Below, in pieces: positions 43,403 through 51,934 of a DNA stretch of 64,000 nucleotides (positions within the stretch are counted from its first letter, which is position 1; each line of letters begins with the position of its first letter). The position numbers and the translations under genes are program-made. A model generated the notes under the pieces. The model was not told the origin of the DNA and did no database searches. It saw only the letters and a list, made by a program, of their open reading frames with translations. The DNA is from Pseudodesulfovibrio indicus (lineage in GTDB: Bacteria > Desulfobacterota > Desulfovibrionia > Desulfovibrionales > Desulfovibrionaceae): contig NZ_CP014206.1 of assembly GCF_001563225.1 (NCBI RefSeq), forward strand, positions 2,294,001 to 2,358,000, in the 5' to 3' direction.

Positions 43403-44517
43403 GCCTTGATCCTCGGCCCGCTGGGCAGGTTCACGGCCCGGTCCGCCAGCCTGCGCGCATTGGCCAGGCCGTCGTTCTCGTGGCAGGCGTACATGGGCAG
43501 CTCGGCCATGAGCGTCCACAGGGGCCGGGTCATGACCCCCTGGTCGTTGGACAGCTTCAGGAATTCTTCGCGCGCCTCTTTGTCCTTGAAGAGCACGGTG
43601 TTCAGCCAGTAGTTGGACAGGCATCCCTCGGGCGCGTCCACGTAGGCCATGTCGTCGCGGCCCGCGAAGAAGTCGCGGTAGGCGGCGGCCACGGCGCGCT
43701 TGTCGGCCAGGATCTCGTCCAGCTTTTCCATCTGCGCGCAGCCGAGGGCGGCGTTCAGGTTGGGCATGCGGTAGTTCCAGGCCGCCGCGTCGTGGCGGAA
43801 CTCCCAGCGGTGGGGGACCTTGGCCGTGGCGGTCATGTGTTTGGCCAGCCCGCCCAGCTCCTCGTCGCGGGCCAGGATCATGCCGCCCCCGCCGGTGGTG
43901 ATGGTCTTGTTGCCGTTGTAGCTGAGCACACCGAGCTTGCCGAAGGTGCCGAGATGCCGCCCGTCCAGGGAGGACCCCAGCCCCTCGGCGGCGTCCTCGA
44001 CCACCGGGATGGAGTACTCCTCGCAGATTTCGCAGATTTCGCGGATGCGGCAGGCGTGGCCCAGGATGTGGACCGGCACGCAGGCCGCGATGCGGCGCGA
44101 GCCGTTGCCGTGGCGCTCCAGCCAGGCGCGCAGGGCGTCCGGGCTCATGCCCAGGGTGTCGCTGTCCGAATCGAGGAAGACCGGGACCGCGCCCGCGGCG
44201 GTGACCGCGTTGGCCGTGGCCACGAAGGTCAGCCCCTGGGTCAGCACCAGGTCGCCCTGGTTCACGCCCACGAGCTTGAGGGCGGCGGTCAGGCCGCAGG
44301 TGCCGTTGACCACGGCCACGGCCCGGGCCGCGCCGGTGAACTCCCTGGTCATGTCCTCGAACCGGGTGACGTATTCACCCACGCTGGACACGAAAGTGGA
44401 GTCGATGCAGTCGGCCAGGTATTCCTTTTCGCGCCCGGTGAAGACCGGGGCGTGCAGGGGAATGAACGATTCGGGCTCTCCATAGAGCTCGCGTATGAAG
44501 CGGATGACGGATTCCAC
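43399..44517 (-). CDS. legC: DegT/DnrJ/EryC1/StrS aminotransferase (LegC type)
   Basis: A 372-residue PLP enzyme that aminates C4 of the keto-sugar made by LegB. The PLP-lysine lies in LSYNGNKTITTGGGGMIL, and FIPLHAPVFTGREKEYLADC, TNAVTAAGAVPVFLDSD and VVEDAAEGLGSSLDGRHLG are typical. I chose GTG 44517, with AGGGG 6 bases upstream and 8 bases after the legB stop. A longer in-frame reading overlaps legB. It is long-form (LegC/PglE-like), not the PseC type. Confidence 0.87.
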   Translation of the reverse strand: MESVIRFIRELYGEPESFIPLHAPVFTGREKEYLADCIDSTFVSSVGEYVTRFEDMTREFTGAARAVAVVNGTCGLTAALKLVGVNQGDLVLTQGLTFVATANAVTAAGAVPVFLDSDSDTLGMSPDALRAWLERHGNGSRRIAACVPVHILGHACRIREICEICEEYSIPVVEDAAEGLGSSLDGRHLGTFGKLGVLSYNGNKTITTGGGGMILARDEELGGLAKHMTATAKVPHRWEFRHDAAAWNYRMPNLNAALGCAQMEKLDEILADKRAVAAAYRDFFAGRDDMAYVDAPEGCLSNYWLNTVLFKDKEAREEFLKLSNDQGVMTRPLWTLMAELPMYACHENDGLANARRLADRAVNLPSGPRIKA

Positions 44518-44525
44518 GGTCGCCC

Positions 44526-45536
44526 CTAGATGTTGTAGATGTCCGCCTTGTAGCGGCGGAGGTTGTCGGCGTCGGCGAACCACTCGGCGGTCAGCTTCAG
44601 GCCGCGCTTGAACCCGTCCAGGCCGCCGAACTCCGGCTCCCAGCCGGTCAGCCGTTTGGCCTTCTCGTTGCCCGCGAACAGCCGTTCCACCTCGCTCTTG
44701 GCCGGGCGGATGCGCTCGTGCTCGCAGACGATCTCGATGTCCGCGCCCATGACCTCGGCGATGGCCCGGGCCGTGTCGCCGATGGAGACCTCGAACCCGC
44801 TGCCCACGTTGACCACCTCGCCCACGCAGGCGTCGGACGCGGCCACGGCCTCAAAGCCGCGCACGGTGTCCGAGACGTAGTTGAAGTCGCGGGTGGGGGA
44901 GAGCGCGCCGAGCTTGATCTGCCTTGCACCCCCGGCGATCTGGGTGATGACCGTGGGGATGACCGCGCGGGCGGACTGGCGCGGGCCGTAGGTGTTGAAC
45001 GGGCGGATGATGGAGACCGGGGTCTCGAAGGCGTTGTAAAAGCTCATGGCGATCTGGTCCGCGCCGATCTTGGTGGCCGAGTACGGGGACTGGCCCTGGA
45101 GCGGGTGGTCCTCGGTGATGGGCACGAACCGTGCCGTGCCGTAGACCTCGCTGGTGGAGGTCACCACGCACCGCTCGACCCCCAGGTCGCGGGCCGCCTG
45201 GACCACGTTCAGGGTACCCTTGACGTTGGTGTCCACGTAGGTGTCCGGGGAGTGGTAGGAATAGGGGATAGCGATGAGCGCGGCCAGGTGCAGGACCACG
45301 TCGCACCCCTGCATGGCGGTGCGCACGCCGTTCGGGTCGCGCACGTCGCCGGCGAAAATTTCCAGGTTGTCCCTGATCTCCCTGGGCGATTCGTCGAGCC
45401 AGCCCCAGGAGTTGAAGGAGTTGTAGAGCACGAAGGCGCGGACCTTGTAGCCCTGCCTGACCAGGTATTCCACCAGATGGGACCCGATGAAGCCGTCCGA
45501 GCCGGTGACCAGTATCTTTTTGTTGTCGAGATTCAT
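44526..45536 (-). CDS. legB: NDP-N-acetylglucosamine 4,6-dehydratase (LegB type)
   Basis: This 336-residue extended SDR has the NAD motif ILVTGSDGFIGSHLVEYL, the active-site Ser/Thr in VVTSTSEVYGTAR and YxxxK in YSATKIGADQIA. It catalyses the first committed step of legionaminic acid synthesis, forming the 4-keto-6-deoxy sugar. ATG 45536 has GGAG 7 bases upstream, and an upstream in-frame start falls in the promoter. It is the first gene of the long minus-strand operon, with a strong promoter 43 bases before it. Confidence 0.88.
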   Translation of the reverse strand: MNLDNKKILVTGSDGFIGSHLVEYLVRQGYKVRAFVLYNSFNSWGWLDESPREIRDNLEIFAGDVRDPNGVRTAMQGCDVVLHLAALIAIPYSYHSPDTYVDTNVKGTLNVVQAARDLGVERCVVTSTSEVYGTARFVPITEDHPLQGQSPYSATKIGADQIAMSFYNAFETPVSIIRPFNTYGPRQSARAVIPTVITQIAGGARQIKLGALSPTRDFNYVSDTVRGFEAVAASDACVGEVVNVGSGFEVSIGDTARAIAEVMGADIEIVCEHERIRPAKSEVERLFAGNEKAKRLTGWEPEFGGLDGFKRGLKLTAEWFADADNLRRYKADIYNI

Positions 45537-45585
45537 AAAGCTCCAGCTATGTTGGCCGGGTAAATGGCAAATGATGATCTGTCGG

Positions 45586-45614
45586 TATATATATCCTGTG
45601 AGGGGGGATGGCAA
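45586..45614 (-). promoter_or_regulatory. Promoter of the legionaminic acid operon
   Basis: On the minus strand TTGCCA (45614-45609) is followed after 17 bases by TATATA (45591-45586) in an otherwise GC-rich region. The predicted start near 45579 gives a leader of about 43 bases before legB. Confidence 0.6.
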
Positions 45615-45647
45615 GGCGACCCGGTGCGGACCGGCGCGCCGTCCTGC

Positions 45648-46679
45648 CTAGGCGTGCTTGAAGGCGAGCAACCGCAGGGCCTCGTCCAGGCATTCCTGCG
45701 GTTCGAAGGTCTCCAGACACTCCAGGGTGGGGCAGGAGTTTTGGTTGCAGGAGCGGCAGGGCAGCCCCTTGTCCACGCTGGAGTGGCGTTCGGTCTTGGG
45801 GCACCAGCCGAAACCCGTGGCCCCGTGGATGGCCAGGGACGGGGTGTCCACGGCCACGGCGAAATGTCTGGGCGCGGAGCAGTTGCCCACGTGCAGGGCG
45901 GCGCGCGCCTGGACCGCGGCCATCTGGCGCAGGGTGAGCATGGTCTCGGAGACCACGGCCCCTTCGCCCGCCAGTTCGGCGACCTTGTCGGCGACGTCCT
46001 TTTCTCCGGGCCCGTAGAGGATGAAGAACTTCAGGTCCGGGTGCTTTTCGCGCAGCAGCCTGATCAGCCCGGCGAAGTGGCGCTCCGGCCACTTGCGGGT
46101 GATCCGCCTGTGGGACGGGTCGATGGTCACGAACCGGTTCTCGGTCAGCTCCTCCGCTTGGAGGAATCCCTCCGCCCACTCCCTTTCGGCCTCGCTCAGG
46201 TAGAGCTTGGGCAGTTCGCCGTTCCATTGGATTCCGAGCGGCCGCAGGATGGACGCCTTGAGCATGGCCGAGTAGCCGTAGATGACGTCGCTGAAGTGGG
46301 TGTAGAACAACCGGTTGTACCAGGATGTGTTCTGGGTCAGCTTGACCGGCGCATCGGAGAACATGATCACGTACCGGCAGCGGGGCAGCCGTTGAAAGTC
46401 CACGATCAGGTCGTATCCGCTTTTGCCCACCTTTCGATACCAGCGGAAAGCGGTGAACGGGTTTTTGAGCCGCTGTTTGTCGATGGCCCAGACGTGGGCA
46501 AGGTGCGGATTGTTCTCCAGCACCGGGACGCATTTCTTTTCGGTCAGGAGGTGGATTTCGGCGTCGGGGAACCGTTCCTTGAGCAGCTGGATGGACGGTG
46601 TGGCCAGCAGCACGTCGCCGATCTGCCTCAGTTGGCAGACCAGGATGCGTTTCGGGTGCAGGTTGGAGATGTCCTTCAT
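45648..46679 (-). CDS. Glycosyltransferase family 9 (heptosyltransferase-like)
   Basis: A 343-residue GT9 enzyme beginning KRILVCQLRQIGDVLLATPS (typical N-terminal motif). Other features are FVTIDPSHRRITRKWPERHF and VGNCSAPRHFAVAVDTPSLA. The usual Thr/Asn-Asp-Thr-Gly loop is altered to GNCSAPRHF, as in the ADP-heptose:LPS heptosyltransferase II subgroup without the exact motif. A Cys-rich end (LPCRSCNQNSCPTLEC) is shared with the GT9 at 21296. ATG 46679 is chosen; longer readings run into the next gene. It probably adds a core sugar of LPS. Confidence 0.86.
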   Translation of the reverse strand: MKDISNLHPKRILVCQLRQIGDVLLATPSIQLLKERFPDAEIHLLTEKKCVPVLENNPHLAHVWAIDKQRLKNPFTAFRWYRKVGKSGYDLIVDFQRLPRCRYVIMFSDAPVKLTQNTSWYNRLFYTHFSDVIYGYSAMLKASILRPLGIQWNGELPKLYLSEAEREWAEGFLQAEELTENRFVTIDPSHRRITRKWPERHFAGLIRLLREKHPDLKFFILYGPGEKDVADKVAELAGEGAVVSETMLTLRQMAAVQARAALHVGNCSAPRHFAVAVDTPSLAIHGATGFGWCPKTERHSSVDKGLPCRSCNQNSCPTLECLETFEPQECLDEALRLLAFKHA

Positions 46680-46687
46680 GGGGCGGC

Positions 46688-48172
46688 TCAATCCTTGGCC
46701 GGGAACGCAGCGTGGGTCCGGATGCCGAACACGCTGTCCACGGCCGGGTTCTCGATGGACCCGTCGGCGGAGGGGATGATGTAGACGTAGCGCTCCATGC
46801 GCACTGCGGGCCGGTGCGAGTAGGCATGGAACTGCGTCACGTCGTCCAGGAACAGGGAGGCGATGCGCTGCTGGTTGCGGTCCATGTCGAGGAGGATTTC
46901 CCGGTCGGACCGGTTGCGTCGCTTCTGCTTGCCGGTGAAGGCGGAGATGATCTCCTTCTCGATGAAATTCGGCTCCCACGGCTGGTAGACCATGCGCACG
47001 GGACGGTCGGCGTCCAGGGCGGGCCGGAGCAGGGCGTAGTCCCGGCTCATCTGGACCAGGGTGTTGGTGGACGGGATGCGGATCAGGGTGAAGACCGAGA
47101 AGGCGGCGAACAGCACGGTGATCAGGGCGAAGCCCAGGCGCGGGCGGCTGTCCCAGAGCTTGAGCAGGTAGTACATGAGCAGCAGGATGCCGTAGGGCGC
47201 GAAGATGGGCCACTTTCGCGAGCCGAAGGGCAGGGCGAGCTTGATGGGGAACAGGTGGGTGACCATGTAGAGCATCAGGAAGGTGACCGAGAGGTACAGG
47301 ATGCTGATGCCCCACCAGCGTCGGTCCTTCTCCCGGAAGGCCAGCCCGGCCGCGCCCAAGGTCAGGACCGCTATGGGCACGAGGCCCTTGAGCTTGAGCA
47401 GGTCCGTGAATTGGAGCAGGTAGTCCTTGAGCGGGATGAACAGGTTGTCCTGTCGGCCGTAGGAGGTGGCGAAGAGCAGGCCGAGCCTGCCGAGCGGGTT
47501 GCCCGAATCCCACCAGAACCAGCCCCACTCCGCGAAGCACAGCCCGGAGGCCACGGCGGTGTAGACGACCACCGCGCGGAAATCGCGGGTGGGCAGCCAG
47601 ATGAGCAGCGCCGCGCCGGGCCAGGTGTAGACCATGGTCACGCGCGCCCCCCAGCCGCAGAAAAAGGCCACGCCCGCCAGGACCAGGAGCCCGGTGTGCC
47701 GCGAATCGATCCAGCAGAGGATCAGGTAGACCATGATCGCCAGGTAGGCCATCTCGAAGATGCCGGGCCAAAGCTGGCTGCCGGAGCGGGCCATGAGCGG
47801 GAGCAGGACGGTCAGCAGGGCGGTGGACAGGCCGAGGCGGGCGTCCTGGAGCTTCTCGCCGATGAGGTACAGGAAGACCGCGCCGATGGACGCGAACAGG
47901 ATGGGCAGCACGGGCGACAGGGCCGGGTGCGGTCCGAAGAGTTTGATCAGCCCGGCCAGGGGCAGGACGATGACCCAGCGCATGGAGTGGTTGTACCAGT
48001 GGGTGACGCCGAGCCCTTGGGCCACGCGGTGGGCCTGCATCCAGCGCTCGGCGTTGTCGCCGCCCAGGTCGAGGTATTCCAGGGTGGCCACGCGCACGGC
48101 CACGCTGAAGAGAAAGATCAGCAACAGCACCAGGGTGCGGTTGTCCTCCACCCAGTTCATCAGTCGGCCCAT
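46688..48172 (-). CDS. Polytopic membrane glycosyltransferase (GT39/ArnT-PMT-like)
   Basis: A 494-residue integral membrane protein with about 11 predicted helices. An acidic pair in the first periplasmic loop (LEYLDLGGDNAERWMQ) is the expected catalytic-site feature of GT-C enzymes that use polyprenyl-phosphate sugars. The C-terminal 130 residues are soluble and lie in the periplasm. It starts 2 bases after the stop of the methyltransferase gene and is 8 bases before the GT9. Acceptor could be LPS, lipid A or a protein. Confidence 0.78.
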   Translation of the reverse strand: MGRLMNWVEDNRTLVLLLIFLFSVAVRVATLEYLDLGGDNAERWMQAHRVAQGLGVTHWYNHSMRWVIVLPLAGLIKLFGPHPALSPVLPILFASIGAVFLYLIGEKLQDARLGLSTALLTVLLPLMARSGSQLWPGIFEMAYLAIMVYLILCWIDSRHTGLLVLAGVAFFCGWGARVTMVYTWPGAALLIWLPTRDFRAVVVYTAVASGLCFAEWGWFWWDSGNPLGRLGLLFATSYGRQDNLFIPLKDYLLQFTDLLKLKGLVPIAVLTLGAAGLAFREKDRRWWGISILYLSVTFLMLYMVTHLFPIKLALPFGSRKWPIFAPYGILLLMYYLLKLWDSRPRLGFALITVLFAAFSVFTLIRIPSTNTLVQMSRDYALLRPALDADRPVRMVYQPWEPNFIEKEIISAFTGKQKRRNRSDREILLDMDRNQQRIASLFLDDVTQFHAYSHRPAVRMERYVYIIPSADGSIENPAVDSVFGIRTHAAFPAKD

Positions 48173-48174
48173 GG

Positions 48175-48951
48175 TCAGCTCCCGGCCCCCGTGCCGCGCT
48201 CGGCCACGATGATCAGCGAGCCGGAGAACTCCCGCAGGCCGGGGGTGGCCTCAAGGAGACGGCCTATGCCGGAGACCAGCGGGATGAGCGGCTCCGGGGT
48301 GGACGGGTGCAGCCAGTCGAACGGCGTGATGCGCACGTTCGAGAAGCCCGCCTCCTCCAGGGTCCGCCTGAGCTTCGAGGCCACGAAGGCGGTCTCGTTC
48401 TCGGAGATGTGGGAGAAGAATTGGCGGAAGTGGCGCTCGATGAAGATCTGCGGATTGAGCATGTTCGGCTCGGCAAAGGCGATTCTGCCGCCCGGCTTGA
48501 GCAGGTCGCGGATCTTGGGCAGGGCCTGGTCCATGTCCAGGTGGTGGAGGATGGACGAGCCGATGACCGCGTCGAAACCGCCCTCGGTGCCGCACTCCTC
48601 GAAGGGGGAGCAGATGAAGGAGACCGGACAGGTCCCGTAGTCGCGCCTGCCCGCCTTTTCCAGCAGGTGGGGGGAGAGGTCGCAGGCCAGGATCTCCGCG
48701 CCGTGGGCCGCGAACTTCTCGGTGAAGTTGCCGGTGCCGCAGCCGATCTCCAGCACGCGCATGCCCGGGGCCAGGCCGCCGCCCTCGGCGATGAGCCGGG
48801 CGCGGCGCTCGGCCCGAAGCTTGCCCGCGGGCGTGCCCCAGCCCCAGATGGCCTCGCTTTCGCCCGCGGCGATCTTCTCGCCCAGGGCGATCTCGTCCCG
48901 CTTGCGTTCGTCGAACTCCGGCGAGGACGGTTGTTTCCTGCTTTCAGCCAT
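48175..48951 (-). CDS. Class I SAM-dependent methyltransferase
   Basis: A 258-residue enzyme with motif I VLEIGCGTGNFTEKFAAHG (SAM binding), ILACDLSPHLLEKAG, and motif IV-like FDAVIGSSILHHLDM. ATG 48951 is chosen because GGAG lies 9 bases upstream. It is part of the same run of minus-strand genes (2-base gap to the GT39 gene), so it probably methylates a sugar or lipid carrier intermediate. Confidence 0.85.
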   Translation of the reverse strand: MAESRKQPSSPEFDERKRDEIALGEKIAAGESEAIWGWGTPAGKLRAERRARLIAEGGGLAPGMRVLEIGCGTGNFTEKFAAHGAEILACDLSPHLLEKAGRRDYGTCPVSFICSPFEECGTEGGFDAVIGSSILHHLDMDQALPKIRDLLKPGGRIAFAEPNMLNPQIFIERHFRQFFSHISENETAFVASKLRRTLEEAGFSNVRITPFDWLHPSTPEPLIPLVSGIGRLLEATPGLREFSGSLIIVAERGTGAGS

Positions 48952-49006
48952 TTCGCTTGCTCCACCGTTGAGGGGGCCGGTTGCGTTCCGGCCCGTTATC
49001 CGCACC

Positions 49007-50452
49007 CTACTTGAATTTCCTGTAGGCCGCGATGCACATGCGCAGCATGATCATGGCGTTCTTCAGACGTCCGGTCATCTTGGTCTCGCCGTGGACCCGC
49101 TCCATGTAGCGCACGGGCAGGTCCTGGTGCTTCAGGCCCAGGCGGGCCGCGCCGAAGATCAGCTCGTAGTCGCCCCAGCGGTCGTTGATGCCCCAGCTGC
49201 CGAGCAGGTTCTTCAGCCGCAGCCAGTCCTTGCGCCAGAGCACCTTGGTGCCGCACAGGGTGTCGGTGATCGACTGGCTGAGGATGTAGGAGAAGAGCAT
49301 GCTGAACGCCTTGTTGCCGAAGATGTTGGCCAGCCGCATGGCGTCGTCGCGCATGGGGTAGACCGAGCGGGTCCCGTTGATGAACTCGCCCGTGCCCGAG
49401 GCCAGGGCCTCGTAGAACTTGGGCAAATCCTCGGGCGGCACGGTCAGGTCGCCGTCCAGGATCATGACGATGTCCTGGGTGGCGGCGTTGAATCCGGTCC
49501 AGACGTTCTCGGCCTTGCAGATGCCGGGGCCGTTGACCAGCTTGATGTCCTTGTCCGGGTGTTCCTGCTGCATCCGCCGGACCACGTCCGGGGTGCCGTC
49601 CGTGGACTTGTCGTCGCAGAAGATCAGCTCGGTGTGGCTGCCCATCTGCGGGGTGCGCAGCACAGCGGCCTCGATGTTGTCCGCCTCGTCCTTGCACGGC
49701 ACGATCACGGACACGCCGAACTTCCCCCGGTCCGGGGCCTGCACGGGCCGCGCGACCATGATGTTCATCAGGCAGAAATGGTTGATGATCGGCAGTCCGC
49801 CCACGAAGTTGTTGATCAGCTCGGACAGGACCGGAATCCGGTAGGGCATGAGGATCTTGCGGGTGTGGGCCGTGGGCTCGAACCCGGCCAGGGTGACGAG
49901 CTGCTCGATGTGCGCCTTGGACAGCCAGTTCTGCGGGGTGGACGGGCGCTTCAGGCCGCGCTTCTCCGCGAACTTGAGCAGCGGCTTCCAGAGGAAGTTG
50001 TACCAGGTGATGATCAGCCGGGTCTCTTCGTGGCAGGCGGGCTGGAGTTTCTCCAGGGCGGTCTGGACGTCGAACATGTTGTTCACCGCGTCCAGGATCA
50101 GGATGTAGTCGAACTCCTCCCCGGCCTCGAAGTCCTCCGGGGCGCAGACGTGGAATTCGAACTCCGGGTGGGCCTTGCGGGCCACTTCGACCAGGCCGGG
50201 CGCGGTCTCGATGCCCACGCCTCGGGACGGCTCGGTCCAGGCCAGGTACTGGCCCGCGTCGGCGTTGACCGCCAGCACGCGCTTGCCCGGCTCCACGTAG
50301 AAGCGGACCATTTCGCGGACCTTGTCGTAGAAGTATCCCTTGGCGCCGGTCAGGTCGCTGATGCGTTCGTCGGCTCGGGCGTCGTAGAGTTCGACGTATT
50401 CCTGGGTGTGGTCTTTCCTGCACCGCTGGTACAGGTCGAAAATGGTGGACAT
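49007..50452 (-). CDS. Methyltransferase-like domain fused to family 2 glycosyltransferase
   Basis: This 481-residue protein has two parts. Residues 1 to about 230 resemble a class I methyltransferase with motif-like VLAVNADAGQYLAW and DYILILDAVNNMFD. Residues about 245-480 are a GT2 (dolichol-phosphate-mannose-synthase-like) domain: VSVIVPCKDEADNIEAAV, FCDDKSTDGTPDVV, and DIVMILDGDLTVPPEDLP with the metal-binding DxD. The metal-binding motif is intact, while the methyltransferase motif I is degenerate (N-A-D-A-G in place of E-x-G-x-G), so it may be non-catalytic. It sits 3 bases after the epimerase gene. Confidence 0.85.
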   Translation of the reverse strand: MSTIFDLYQRCRKDHTQEYVELYDARADERISDLTGAKGYFYDKVREMVRFYVEPGKRVLAVNADAGQYLAWTEPSRGVGIETAPGLVEVARKAHPEFEFHVCAPEDFEAGEEFDYILILDAVNNMFDVQTALEKLQPACHEETRLIITWYNFLWKPLLKFAEKRGLKRPSTPQNWLSKAHIEQLVTLAGFEPTAHTRKILMPYRIPVLSELINNFVGGLPIINHFCLMNIMVARPVQAPDRGKFGVSVIVPCKDEADNIEAAVLRTPQMGSHTELIFCDDKSTDGTPDVVRRMQQEHPDKDIKLVNGPGICKAENVWTGFNAATQDIVMILDGDLTVPPEDLPKFYEALASGTGEFINGTRSVYPMRDDAMRLANIFGNKAFSMLFSYILSQSITDTLCGTKVLWRKDWLRLKNLLGSWGINDRWGDYELIFGAARLGLKHQDLPVRYMERVHGETKMTGRLKNAMIMLRMCIAAYRKFK

Positions 50453-50455
50453 GGG

Positions 50456-51529
50456 CTATCCTTGTTTGACGTCCCGGGCGCGCCATCCCTCGATGACTTC
50501 CTGGATGATCGCCTTGATGTCGTAGGTGTACTTCCAATCGGGGTAGTGGCTCTGGAACTTGCGGACGTCGCTGATGTACCAGATGTGGTCGCCGATGCGG
50601 TTGTCTTCCTTGTAGGTGTAGTCCATCTTCTTGCCGGTGTACTCCTCGCACATGTGGATGGCTTCCAGCATGGAGCAGTTGGAGTGGCGGCTGCCGCCCA
50701 CGTTGTAGACCTCGCCGGGGCGCGGGGCCTGGTGGAAGTGCCAGAGCATGTTGACCAGGTCCGAGGAGTGGATGTTGTCGCGGACCTGCTTGCCCTTGTA
50801 GCCGAAGATGGAATAGTGGCGGCCGGTCATGCAGCACCGCGCCAGGTAGGACAGGAAGCCGTGCAGCTCGGTGCCGGAGTGGCCGCCGCCGGTCAGGCAG
50901 CCGCCGCGGAACACGCCGGTGTTCATGTTGAAGTAGCGCCCGTACTCCTGGACCAGCAGGTCGGCCGCGGCCTTGGACACGCCGAACAGGGAGTGGGTGC
51001 AGCGGTCGATGCTCATGGTCTCGTCGATGCCGTGCTCGGCGAACGGATGGGCCGGGTCCAGCTCCCAGCGGGTCTCCTGCTCGACGAGCGGCAGGAAGTT
51101 CGGGGTGTCGCCGTAGACCTTGTTGGTGGAGGTGAACAGGAAGGCCGCCTCGGGGCAGTGCTTGCGGGTGGCTTCCAGCAGCACAAGGGTGCCGCCCGCG
51201 TTCACGGAGAAGTCGGTGATCGGCTCGCGGGCCGCCCAGTCGTGGGACGGTTGGGCCGCGGTGTGGATCACGGCGCTGATGTCCGTGGAGTACTTGGCGA
51301 ACAGTTCGTCCACGGCTTTCTCGTCACGGATGTCGATGGAGGCGTGGGTGTAGTTGGCGAAGTCGCTTTCCAGCTTGAGCTGGGACCAGTGGGTGGACGC
51401 CTCCTCGCCGAAGAAGTAGGAGCGCATGTTGTTGTCCACGCCGACCACGTCGAATCCCTTGGAAATATAGAAGCGGACCGTCTCCGCGCCGATGAGGCCG
51501 CAAGAACCGGTTACGATGACTACAGCCAT
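50456..51529 (-). CDS. NAD-dependent sugar epimerase (CDP-tyvelose/paratose 2-epimerase-like)
   Basis: A 357-residue extended SDR with the NAD motif [18 protein letters not shown], the active-site region [15 protein letters not shown], and [15 protein letters not shown] (in place of a classical YxxxK; the phenylalanine precedes GVSK). The STNKVYG motif is characteristic of CDP-paratose/tyvelose 2-epimerases (RfbE), which act on CDP-3,6-dideoxyhexoses. No CDP-dideoxyhexose pathway genes are nearby, so the substrate is open. It is the first gene of this minus-strand group. Confidence 0.8.
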   Translation of the reverse strand: MAVVIVTGSCGLIGAETVRFYISKGFDVVGVDNNMRSYFFGEEASTHWSQLKLESDFANYTHASIDIRDEKAVDELFAKYSTDISAVIHTAAQPSHDWAAREPITDFSVNAGGTLVLLEATRKHCPEAAFLFTSTNKVYGDTPNFLPLVEQETRWELDPAHPFAEHGIDETMSIDRCTHSLFGVSKAAADLLVQEYGRYFNMNTGVFRGGCLTGGGHSGTELHGFLSYLARCCMTGRHYSIFGYKGKQVRDNIHSSDLVNMLWHFHQAPRPGEVYNVGGSRHSNCSMLEAIHMCEEYTGKKMDYTYKEDNRIGDHIWYISDVRKFQSHYPDWKYTYDIKAIIQEVIEGWRARDVKQG

Positions 51530-51934
51530 GTGTCGTTACTCCTCGAAGGTCTGTCGCGCCGCGAAGCCGTTGTCCCGGCCGAAGGAAGGACGCCGCTTGC
51601 GGGACGGTGCCCGGCGGCGGGGAGCGATCGTGCGGGGGATGGTGCGCATCCCCGGTCGAGATTGGGCGGGCGTTGACCTTATGTGTTAACCAGTTGTAAC
51701 CAAAAGAAATTTCAAGAAAATAGCCGTAAATGATGCAAGCAAGTTAATTCACTCATATTCAACGGTTTGGTCAAGGGAAAAAATGGGCGGGGACGGCTCG
51801 TCGGCCCGCCGCGCGGGCTGTTTGGCCGCGTCGGGACGGGGCATGGCCGAAAACGGACCCGTTTCGCGCACGGAGGCAGGCTCTTTTTCCCGCTCCTGGT
51901 TGACGGGATTTTCACTAGGATATAGTTGTTTCCC
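51530..51934. other. Divergent intergenic control region of the polysaccharide locus
   Basis: This 405-bp gap separates the two divergent halves of the surface-polysaccharide locus. It contains an AT-rich core (about 51685-51785) unlike its surroundings and a plus-strand promoter-like sequence at its right end (51900-51926). I see no gene, no RNA motif and no JUMPstart/ops element in it. Confidence 0.6.
51900..51926 (+). promoter_or_regulatory. Candidate promoter for the plus-strand half
   Basis: TTGACG (51900-51905) is followed after 15 bases by TATAGT (51921-51926; five of six positions match). Transcription would begin near 51933, directly at the ATG at 51935, so leaderless translation is possible. 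The spacer is short, which lowers confidence. Confidence 0.4.

Noticed and set aside
42380..43624. NeuB reading with a 74-residue N-terminal extension
   Set aside because: The extension lies within the aminotransferase gene; the ATG at 43402 begins the family homology.
45648..47771. Extended reading of the GT9 gene through the GT39 region
   Set aside because: The extra 364 N-terminal residues are low-complexity shadow sequence; the GT9 motif starts just after ATG 46679.
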